Position numbers and translations under genes: made by a program. 10,362 nucleotides of DNA from Spartobacteria bacterium UBA5019 (lineage in GTDB: Bacteria; Verrucomicrobiota; Verrucomicrobiia; Chthoniobacterales; Terrimicrobiaceae): assembly GCA_002396485.1 (NCBI GenBank), contig DGXZ01000081.1:38509-48870 (forward strand), in the 5' to 3' direction. Shown here piece by piece: positions 1 to 5,767 of this stretch; the stretch's first letter is position 1, and each line of letters starts with the position of its first letter. Below the pieces are notes generated by a model. It ran no database searches. It saw only the letters and a program-made list of their open reading frames with translations, and was not told the DNA's origin.

Positions 1-162
1 ATGTTCTTCTTCCTCGTCCACTTGCTGGAAAGCTGGGATCGATACAAAAGTGGGCGAAATTTTTGTTCTTTTGCGATTCTTTGAGCGGGCACCTCTGCCG
101 ACGATAGCCGAGACTTTGCGCTCCGTATTCAGGCCGGGAATGTTTTTTGCTTTGGTTTTCAT
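1..162 (-). CDS. 5' part of a small basic hypothetical protein, cut by the window edge
   Basis: An open frame runs from an ATG at 162-160 to the window edge, 54 codons with no stop. The product begins MKTKAKNIPGL, is rich in Lys and Arg over residues 2-36 (with RSKNRKRTK near 30-38), and turns acidic at the edge (VDEEEEH). I do not recognise the family. There is no signal peptide or membrane segment in the visible part. No clear Shine-Dalgarno site precedes the ATG. A palindrome 51 bases upstream (213-234) is the main support for a regulated promoter reading leftward into this frame. It could be a short DNA-binding or antitoxin-like protein, but that is a guess from composition only. The frame could also be fortuitous. 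Confidence 0.4.
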   Translation of the reverse strand, partial: MKTKAKNIPGLNTERKVSAIVGRGARSKNRKRTKISPTFVSIPAFQQVDEEEEH

Positions 163-212
163 TGAGACAAGCGGGAACTTCTGCATTTGACAGGCGAATG
201 CTAAAGACCCAT

Positions 213-234
213 ATTGTGACAATTTTGTCACAAT
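213..234. promoter_or_regulatory. 10+2+10 perfect palindrome, operator-like
   Basis: The arms attgtgacaa (213-222) and ttgtcacaat (225-234) are exact reverse complements separated by TT. The element lies 51 bases upstream of the ATG of the minus-strand gene at 1-162 and 104 bases beyond the stop of the minus-strand gene at 339-1493. It lacks a GC-rich stem followed by a T-run, so it is not a typical terminator. Length and symmetry fit a binding site for a dimeric repressor. The regulator is not identifiable; no transcription-factor gene except the sigma factor is present in the window. Confidence 0.5.
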
Positions 235-338
235 TCCCGCGAGGCATGATATTCCAAGACGCCGGCGGGTGCATTGCAAGGCTCACGGATCTGGAATGAT
301 GCTCTGCTCGGGAGCAACCATTTATGCCGGAATTCTGC

Positions 339-1493
339 TCAGAAGAGGTCGGACATCTGGGGGTTTTTAGCAAAAACCCGCATGGCTGGATCATTCATGA
401 GATAAGCATAAAGCGCTGGCGACAAGCGCTCTCTTGATTTTGCAAGCAAGGCTTTGACAGCCGGGATGTCGTTTTTGCGCATGGCAACATAGGCAGCGGA
501 TATGAGTGAGCGCTGGTCTTTGTCGGTATCCCAATTCTCCGGCAACTTGTCGTTCGGGGTTTGCTGGAGATTCAATAGCGAGAGCGAGGTCTCGACCAAG
601 GCTTGGCCTTCAACAGGATTAAGGCGCGCACTGGCGGCTTCAAACAATTGGCGGGCTTCGTCGTTTCTACCTTGAAAACGGAGCAAGGACGCGAGTTCGA
701 TGTAGGGGCGGGGATTTGAAACATCCGCCGCCATGGAAGATCGAAGGAGACTTTCCGCACGCACCATGGGGTCTCCCATTCGACCTTTGTTTGATTTTTC
801 CATTTCTATGGCAGCTTTGAGGGCCAAGGAGTCGGAAAGCCTCTCGCCTTTCAAAATCGATTCGTCCACTTTTTCGCTGGCAAGCGTCAGGTTTCCACTC
901 TGTATGGCAGTGAGGGCCATGAGGTAGCAAGTGGATGGAATAGTTTGGTTCTTTCGATAAACCCCGGATAACTTTTCCACTGCATCGGCAGCATTTCCTT
1001 TGCTGTAAGCCTGCAAGGCGGACTCGATGGTGGCCTGAAATTCTGGAGGGATCGGGGGCGGCAACTCCATGCGCAACTCCGCCAGACGGTTCTGAGAAGC
1101 CATAAAGCCCTGATGGTAAGCCAACCAGCCAACGAGGACAAAACAAATCAGCAAAGCTGCAAAAATCGATGCCACACGGACAGGCGATATTTTGGGGGCT
1201 GCATGATCCTGAGCAAAGGATGCCGGCTGGAAATCCTCGAGGGGAGAGCTGGACTCCACAGGTGCCGTTTCTTCGGAAGGCGCTGCAAGGGACTGAGAGG
1301 GCTTGGGAGTGAATGATGGCTTTTTGAATTTGAAAACTCGCCCATGCTCGGGGGATGCTTGGTGATCGCGTGCGACAAAGGATGGAGGAACCCAGATCGG
1401 AGATTCGGAGGCAGTTTCAGGCTCTTTCTGAAAAACCTTCGACTTCCTAGCCGGCAACACACTCGACTTGGGCATTTTTTTTTCTGAATCCAT
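339..1493 (-). CDS. Single-pass membrane protein with TPR-like C-terminal domain
   Basis: The product has 384 residues. Residues 1-103 form a low-complexity, Pro/Ser/Glu-rich N-terminal region with no signal peptide. One hydrophobic segment follows at about 104-126 (VASIFAALLICFVLVGWLAY). The rest is a predominantly helical region at about 148-300 with TPR-like helix pairs: Ala/Leu-spaced helices, NAADAVEKLSG, GNLTLASEKV and NDEARQLFEAA. The predicted topology is a cytoplasmic N-terminus with the TPR domain outside the inner membrane, which would suit a scaffolding or assembly role; this is inference. The start at 1493 gives the longest frame; ATG at 1475 (M7) is an alternative, and neither has a strong ribosome site. 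It points away from the efflux operon and shares 520 bases of intergenic DNA with it, so there is no evidence of a common function. No precise family is recognised. Confidence 0.75.
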   Translation of the reverse strand: MDSEKKMPKSSVLPARKSKVFQKEPETASESPIWVPPSFVARDHQASPEHGRVFKFKKPSFTPKPSQSLAAPSEETAPVESSSPLEDFQPASFAQDHAAPKISPVRVASIFAALLICFVLVGWLAYHQGFMASQNRLAELRMELPPPIPPEFQATIESALQAYSKGNAADAVEKLSGVYRKNQTIPSTCYLMALTAIQSGNLTLASEKVDESILKGERLSDSLALKAAIEMEKSNKGRMGDPMVRAESLLRSSMAADVSNPRPYIELASLLRFQGRNDEARQLFEAASARLNPVEGQALVETSLSLLNLQQTPNDKLPENWDTDKDQRSLISAAYVAMRKNDIPAVKALLAKSRERLSPALYAYLMNDPAMRVFAKNPQMSDLF

Positions 1494-2013
1494 GTGATGA
1501 TACCGGCCAACTATCTCAGAGCAATATGCCTATTATTGCTAAAAGCCAAGTTAAACGCAGCCAGAAATGCAAAACATTCCCTGCCCCACCGAGATTTACC
1601 GCCCAATCGTTACGATCGCCTATTCAAGCGAGAGGCATCCTCCAAGCGTCGGCCAATTTTTCCAATGAATGGCTTTGAAATGCTGGAAATGCGATCACCT
1701 CGGCATGAAAACACACGAGTCTTAAGGGCTAAGTGATTGGAATAGTGAATTTTTTATGCCCCAGCGCCTTTGCGAGCCAATGACCTCTCGCCACTTGTCG
1801 GTGTAAGACTTTTTAAAACTTCGAGAGCAACCTGACCGATGAGGAGACCTGCCGATCGAGTGCCCGGTTTTCTCTTTGGAAAATAATCTTGAGCTGATGA
1901 GTCGGCGTTGCTCGAAAACAACTCGAGGAGTGAGCATTTTTCGCAATCCACGAAAAGTGGCGCCGGATGAAAAAAATGAGGGCTTCGGGGTAGTTGCTGC
2001 GTTAAGTGGATGT
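1494..2013. other. Gene-free divergent intergenic region holding the efflux operon promoter
   Basis: These 520 bases separate the minus-strand TPR protein from the plus-strand efflux operon. Open frames here (for example 1494-1736 on + and 1722-2066 on -) have no family resemblance, odd composition and no ribosome sites. The region looks more AT-rich in its first 270 bases than the operon that follows. Promoters for both flanking genes must lie here. If the sigma factor of the operon autoregulates as CnrH does, one should be an ECF-type promoter within about 150 bases of 2014. I could not pick out a convincing -35/-10 pair by eye. Confidence 0.5.
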
Positions 2014-2367
2014 ATGAAACCCATTGATCCTCTTGAACGCGATTTCTCCAATTTGGCCTCTGCCAATCTGAGCGAACCGGACTTTGAAAGCTTTCGCTCG
2101 GGCGTGTGGCGGGAAATTCGCCATCGTCAGGCGGTGGCGTGCATTTCAACTGCGGAACCTTTTTGGCAGTGGGGGTTGTTGGATTTTGGCGCCGCTCGCC
2201 TGGCTTTGGCTGCGGCCTGTGTGGCGTCTTGCGTGGGAGTGGCACTGGGAATTTGGGCCGCCCCGGACATGAAGAATTCCCGCGTTGCGGCACGAAATCT
2301 TGATCTGGAAGTTTTTTCTTCTTCCGCCTCGGGACTGCCGAATCATTTTTTGGCATTAAGAAAATGA
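2014..2367 (+). CDS. Putative membrane anti-sigma factor, CnrY-position protein
   Basis: The product has 117 residues from the ATG at 2014. Residues 1-59 are polar and probably cytoplasmic, with an amphipathic stretch DFESFRSGVWREIRHR (23-38) suited to sigma-factor binding. One membrane helix lies at about 60-82 (ARLALAAACVASCVGVALG), followed by a short periplasmic tail of about 35 residues. This matches the layout of CnrY, the membrane anti-sigma factor that holds CnrH inactive, and the gene has the same position: directly before the sensor and sigma genes. Sequence identity with CnrY is not obvious to me, so the role rests on context and topology. The frame is open upstream to 1876 (46 more residues). 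I chose 2014 because the upstream residues look non-coding and MKP gives a natural N-terminus. Its stop overlaps the next start in ATGA (2364-2367), implying translational coupling. Confidence 0.65.
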   Translation: MKPIDPLERDFSNLASANLSEPDFESFRSGVWREIRHRQAVACISTAEPFWQWGLLDFGAARLALAAACVASCVGVALGIWAAPDMKNSRVAARNLDLEVFSSSASGLPNHFLALRK

Positions 2368-2816
2368 GACCACGACTTCTGCCTCTGGCTCTCGCTCTGG
2401 CGGCGATTGCGATCATTTCCGCAGCGAGTTCGTTCCTCACACTCCGACTTGTGAGCCGGGATGAGTCTTATCCGGCGAGGGATTACCACGAGTGGATTCA
2501 TAAAAAGCTGAACATGACTGCGGAGCAGGAACGGCGCAGCCTGGCATCCGAGCGGCGCTATGAGGAGACGAAGCGGCATCTGGAGGAGGTCATCCGATTG
2601 ACCAATAGCGAACTGGCCGAGAGCATCCTGACAGACAAATCCTACTCGCCTTCGGTCGAGAAGTCCGTGGCGGAGATTCACAACGCCATGGGACAACTTC
2701 AGAAGGCGACCTTGGAGCACATCTTCGAGTTGAAGGAGGTCTTGGATACGGAGCAATACGGGCACCTCATCGAGTTGACCGTCCAGGGTCTCTCCGAAAA
2801 CACACGCCGGGACTGA
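2364..2816 (+). CDS. cnrX: CnrX-like periplasmic heavy-metal sensor
   Basis: The product has 150 residues: an N-terminal membrane anchor (about 8-28) followed by a helical periplasmic sensor domain. From residue 42 the protein aligns without gaps, as far as I recall the sequence, to CnrX of Cupriavidus metallidurans. Shared stretches include HE.(I/L)H at 42-46, LA(D/E).I near 84-88, SP.VE at 95-99 and Q(K/R)ATL.H(I/V)FE at 113-122. The CnrX metal ligands His42, His46, Glu63 and His119 are all present at the same numbers. The fifth known ligand, Met123, is Leu here (codon 2730-2732). In the Cnr system the metal-bound sensor signals through CnrY to free CnrH. The start overlaps the upstream stop in ATGA, and the sigma gene follows 6 bases after the stop. 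The function is firm at family level; the metal sensed is open. Confidence 0.88.
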   Translation: MRPRLLPLALALAAIAIISAASSFLTLRLVSRDESYPARDYHEWIHKKLNMTAEQERRSLASERRYEETKRHLEEVIRLTNSELAESILTDKSYSPSVEKSVAEIHNAMGQLQKATLEHIFELKEVLDTEQYGHLIELTVQGLSENTRRD

Positions 2817-2822
2817 TTCGGC

Positions 2823-3383
2823 ATGCCGGAAGCCATCACTCAGGATCCGGATTGGCCGGATGTCGCCGCCTTGCAGGCTGGTGAGACTGCGGCGCTCGAC
2901 CTGCTTATGAAGCGGCACCATGCGGAAGTGACGTGCTTCATTTGGCGAATGACGGGAAACCACCGCGATGCCGAGGAATTGGCCCAGGAAACTTTTGTGC
3001 GTGCGTTTTTCCAGATTCAGCAATACCGGCCGCGAGCCCACTTTGCGGCTTGGCTCTATCGAATAGCCCGCAACATTTGCCTGGATTATTTCCGAAGCCG
3101 CGCGCAGCGGCAGAAGAACCAAAACATTCCGCTGGATGAAGCTTGGAGCATGCCGGAATCCACTACCAGCGCCTTGCAGGATGAGGCCACGGAACGCCTG
3201 CAGGAAGCCATAGCCAATCTGCCCATTCACCTACGCGAGCCTCTGGTACTGACGGCGTTCGAGGGGATGTCGCACGAAGACGCCGGGCGGCGTTTGGGGA
3301 TTTCGTCAAAGGCTGTGGAAGTGAAATGCTACCGCGCCCGCGAGAAGCTCCGGAAATTTCTCGGAAAAAATCAAAACGCGTGA
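2823..3383 (+). CDS. cnrH: ECF-family RNA polymerase sigma factor, CnrH-like
   Basis: The product has 186 residues, the normal size of an ECF sigma factor. Region 2 spans about 24-95, with the core-binding stretch DAEELAQETFVRAF (49-62) and the -10-recognising helix WLYRIARNICLDYFRSR (77-93). A linker of about 30 residues leads to region 4 (about 122-182), whose helix-turn-helix is GMSHEDAGRRLGISSKAVEV (148-167) followed by YRAREKL. Because it sits directly after a CnrX-like sensor and a CnrY-like membrane protein, it should be the sigma factor those two control, and should transcribe the pump genes downstream and probably its own operon. In C. metallidurans the order is also Y-X-H then C-B-A. 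The ATG at 2823 follows the sensor's stop by 6 bases. The ribosome site is weak. A long frame on the opposite strand (2343-3230) is a shadow. Confidence 0.9.
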   Translation: MPEAITQDPDWPDVAALQAGETAALDLLMKRHHAEVTCFIWRMTGNHRDAEELAQETFVRAFFQIQQYRPRAHFAAWLYRIARNICLDYFRSRAQRQKNQNIPLDEAWSMPESTTSALQDEATERLQEAIANLPIHLREPLVLTAFEGMSHEDAGRRLGISSKAVEVKCYRAREKLRKFLGKNQNA

Positions 3384-3416
3384 GGGATTTGGCGATTCAC
3401 TCTCGTTGACACTCGC

Positions 3417-4682
3417 GTGAGGCACTTTCCATCGACTTACAGACTGCCGTGCGCGATCGCCATTTTTTGCCTGATTCTGGGAACCGCCTTCCCACCGCTG
3501 CAGGCCGATTCGTCCAAAATCCCGCTCACCGCCGACTCTGCGGTGGCATTGGCCATAAAGGGAAACAAGGAACTCGCGGCGGCGCGTTTTCTCTTGCAGG
3601 AGGCGGAGGGCCGGGCGTGCGGAGCCGGCCTTCTGCCGAACCCGGAATTGGAAGCCGAGTTCGCTGCCGGGCAGGATTTCGAGGGGCGTGTGGTTGCAGG
3701 AATCATGCAAAGATTTCCCCTGACAGGCCGACTTCGCTTGGAGCGGAAGCTTTCGTATTTGGACGTGCAGATGGCCGGATGGGAAGTGCGGGAAAAAGAA
3801 TGGCAACTCACCTTGCTCGTTCGAAAGGCCTTCTCTGATTTCGCCGCTGCGCGCGAGGCGCTCGCGATTTCAAGCCGGCAGGCAGAGTTGGCGGAGGCTT
3901 TCACGAAAACCGTGGCCGATGGCGTGGATGCAGGCTTCCGCTCGAAACTCGATTTGCAGGAGGCAAAGCTGTCTGCATCCAAACTTCAAGCGAAGGCGGA
4001 ATCTCTGCGCGGCCTCGAAATGGAATCCTCCGCGCGATTGAGCGAATGGCTCGGACTGTCGGCAGACGCCGATTTTACCCTCAACCAAAAGCTCATCCTA
4101 CCGAAGTCTGTTCCAGCGTCCAGGCCTGCGGGGACCCGCGCGGACTTGGAACTCGCGGAGATGGCTGTGCGCTCGGGCGAAACCGATGTCTCACTCTCGA
4201 AAGCCACGAGCTGGGACGATGTGGGCGTGGGAGTTTTTGTGGAAGGGGAAAGATTCCGAGACAACCCCACGGGTATCGAACCCGAGGCACTCGCAGGTCT
4301 GAAGCTCAGCATTCCCCTGCCCCTCTGGCAAAGCGGCTCTGGCAAGGTTGCTGAAAGGCAAGCCGCTCGCAAACGCATGAGCGCGAGATTGGAATCCCTC
4401 CGCTTCGCCGTGCAAAACCAGATTCTTCTCACCCATCGCGTCATGTCCCTTCGTTTCCGGTCCGCTTCGCAATTCGGCGCCAAGGTTCTTCCGACCGCGA
4501 GCGAGCATGTTCGGGAGTGTGAGGCGGCCTATGCCCGTGGCGAGGTGGACCTCCAAGCCGTCTTTAGAGCGCGTGACCGCCTTGCTGAAATCGAACTTTC
4601 CGATCTCGAAGCCCGCAAAGCGTACTTCCTCGCCTACAGCGAGTGGCTCGGTGCCCTCGGCAAAACTAAGACCAATCCATGA
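3417..4682 (+). CDS. Outer-membrane factor (TolC/CzcC/CnrC family) of the efflux system
   Basis: The product has 421 residues. It begins with a Sec signal peptide (hydrophobic 11-22, likely cleavage after LQA at 30) and has no lipobox cysteine near the cleavage site, so it is not a lipoprotein. The mature part is the usual pair of outer-membrane efflux repeats, about 40-215 and 230-415. Typical family features are the long Ala/Leu/Glu-rich helices, LLPNPELEAEF near 73-83, and LSIPLPLWQSGSGKVAE at about 297-313. It would form the trimeric outer-membrane channel of the tripartite pump. The start is GTG at 3417, chosen because the signal peptide begins at once. Only 33 bases separate it from the sigma gene. 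In cnr a sigma-dependent promoter serves cnrC, so any such promoter here must be in this gap or in the sigma gene's 3' end. It overlaps the adaptor gene in ATGA (4679-4682). Confidence 0.88.
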   Translation: MRHFPSTYRLPCAIAIFCLILGTAFPPLQADSSKIPLTADSAVALAIKGNKELAAARFLLQEAEGRACGAGLLPNPELEAEFAAGQDFEGRVVAGIMQRFPLTGRLRLERKLSYLDVQMAGWEVREKEWQLTLLVRKAFSDFAAAREALAISSRQAELAEAFTKTVADGVDAGFRSKLDLQEAKLSASKLQAKAESLRGLEMESSARLSEWLGLSADADFTLNQKLILPKSVPASRPAGTRADLELAEMAVRSGETDVSLSKATSWDDVGVGVFVEGERFRDNPTGIEPEALAGLKLSIPLPLWQSGSGKVAERQAARKRMSARLESLRFAVQNQILLTHRVMSLRFRSASQFGAKVLPTASEHVRECEAAYARGEVDLQAVFRARDRLAEIELSDLEARKAYFLAYSEWLGALGKTKTNP

Positions 4683-5767
4683 AATCGATTTTTTTACTGT
4701 TCCTTCTTGTTTCTTCCACACTCCCCGCAGCCACAGGATCAGGCTCGAGCAAAACCGTCATCCTCGATGAAAACGGAGTCAAAAACCTGCGCATCGAAAC
4801 CCAAGTCATCGAAGAAACGACCTTTGAGAAGAGCCTTTTTGCACTGGGAGAGATCGAAATTTATCCCGGCCGTCGCGCAGTGATCAGCAGCCGAGTTCCC
4901 GGACGCGCACTCGAAGTTTATATCAAAAACGACCACCCAATCGAAAAAGGGCAGACGGCCATTCTGGTTGAGAGCCGACAACCAGGCAACCCACCGCCTT
5001 CCATCGCACTCCCCTCCCCGATCTCAGGACTCGTGAGCGAGACGCACATCGCGCCGGGCGAGCCGGTTGATCCCGAGAAAGTCCTGGCAGAGGTTTTGGA
5101 TCTTTCGGAAGTGTATGCCATCGCCCGTGTGCCACAGCATCTGGCAGGGCAACTGAGACAAGGACAAACGGCGCGGATTTCCGTCTCAGCGGTCCCGGGA
5201 AGAACTTTCGATGCGGAATTGGAGCATCTGGGTGCTATGGCGGATGCCGGGAGCGACACGGTCGAGGCGGCATTCCATGTCAACAATCCCGATTTTGCCC
5301 TTCGCCCGGGAATGCGCGCCGAGTTTTCAATTGTCGTTGGAAAAAAGGAGGGCGTTTTTTCAATTCCCCGCACCGCGTTGCAGGGGGATGCCTCAAACCG
5401 CTTCGTCTATGTGAGGGACTTTGAAATCCCGAATGCCTTCGTCAAAACCCCAGTTGTTGTCGGAAGCATGAACGCCAGCAGCGCAGAAATCGTGTCCGGT
5501 CTGCTCCCCGCCGACGAGATCGTGACCCGCGGGGCCTACTCGCTCGCCTTTGCCGGAGCTGGAACACTGTCGCTGAAAGAAGCCCTCGACGCGGCGCACG
5601 GGCACGAGCACGCAGAGGACGGCTCGGAGTTGCCACAACAAACCAAGACACCTTCTGAAACAGCTCAAGAAACCGAACCAAGCCGGTTCTGGATGTTCGT
5701 GAGCGGAGGCTTGTTTGTGCTGCTGGTCATCGTCGCCTCCCGGAGGAAAGGCCGCCATGCTGAATAG
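4679..5767 (+). CDS. Membrane-fusion (adaptor) protein of the HME-RND pump, hairpin-less and C-terminally anchored
   Basis: The product has 362 residues. A Sec signal peptide covers 1 to about 18 and has no lipobox. An N-terminal beta segment (about 26-65) precedes two lipoyl half-motifs: VISSRVPGRALEVYIKNDHP (68-87) with IEKGQTAILVES, and LPSPISGLVSE (111-121) with GEPVDPEKVLAEV. Beta-barrel and membrane-proximal domains follow at about 140-300 (ALRPGMRAEFSIV, FSIPRTALQ, VTRGAYSLA). Only about ten Pro/Gly-rich residues (101-110) link the lipoyl halves, so the coiled-coil alpha-hairpin that usually reaches the outer-membrane factor is absent. After the barrel comes a His cluster, AHGHEHAEDG (306-315), then a polar linker and a C-terminal hydrophobic segment (about 337-354) with a basic tail RRKGRH. 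Adaptors normally do not end in a membrane helix. It overlaps both neighbours, by 4 bases and by 11 bases. Confidence 0.88.
   Translation: MKSIFLLFLLVSSTLPAATGSGSSKTVILDENGVKNLRIETQVIEETTFEKSLFALGEIEIYPGRRAVISSRVPGRALEVYIKNDHPIEKGQTAILVESRQPGNPPPSIALPSPISGLVSETHIAPGEPVDPEKVLAEVLDLSEVYAIARVPQHLAGQLRQGQTARISVSAVPGRTFDAELEHLGAMADAGSDTVEAAFHVNNPDFALRPGMRAEFSIVVGKKEGVFSIPRTALQGDASNRFVYVRDFEIPNAFVKTPVVVGSMNASSAEIVSGLLPADEIVTRGAYSLAFAGAGTLSLKEALDAAHGHEHAEDGSELPQQTKTPSETAQETEPSRFWMFVSGGLFVLLVIVASRRKGRHAE
5742..5746 (+). promoter_or_regulatory. Strong Shine-Dalgarno site that fixes the pump start
   Basis: GGAGG within cggaggaaagg lies 10 bases before the ATG at 5757. It is the clearest ribosome site in the operon. 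It lies inside the 3' end of the adaptor gene and supports 5757 over the longer upstream start at 5715, whose 14 extra residues would only retranslate the adaptor's membrane-segment DNA in another frame. Confidence 0.75.

Noticed and set aside
300..338. tgctc/gagca-type inverted repeat after the TPR gene as a terminator
   Set aside because: Short stem with a two-base loop and no T-run; does not meet terminator form.
1494..1736. 80-codon plus-strand frame in the intergenic region
   Set aside because: Unusual composition, no ribosome site, no family resemblance, and it starts within bases of the divergent gene's start.
1876..2013. Upstream extension of the anti-sigma candidate by 46 residues
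   Set aside because: The residues look non-coding and would place an unusual basic leader before the natural MKPIDPLERD start; no ribosome site supports it.
1950..2013. Shared CGGA...AAAAAAT patch upstream of the anti-sigma gene and at the sigma gene's 3' end (near 3360) as an ECF promoter motif
   Set aside because: The likeness is A-rich and poorly spaced; no consistent -35/-10 pair could be defined by eye.
1754..2440. 228-codon minus-strand open frame rich in Pro, Lys and Arg
   Set aside because: It covers the anti-sigma gene on the other strand and part of the intergenic region; low-complexity shadow composition and no ribosome site.
2343..3230. 295-codon minus-strand open frame
   Set aside because: It is antisense to the sensor and sigma genes, both recognisable families with intact frames; the product has no recognisable motif.
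5715..5756. Upstream start for the pump, adding 14 residues
   Set aside because: The added residues are read from adaptor coding sequence; the ATG at 5757 has a strong GGAGG site and gives the N-terminus expected for the family.
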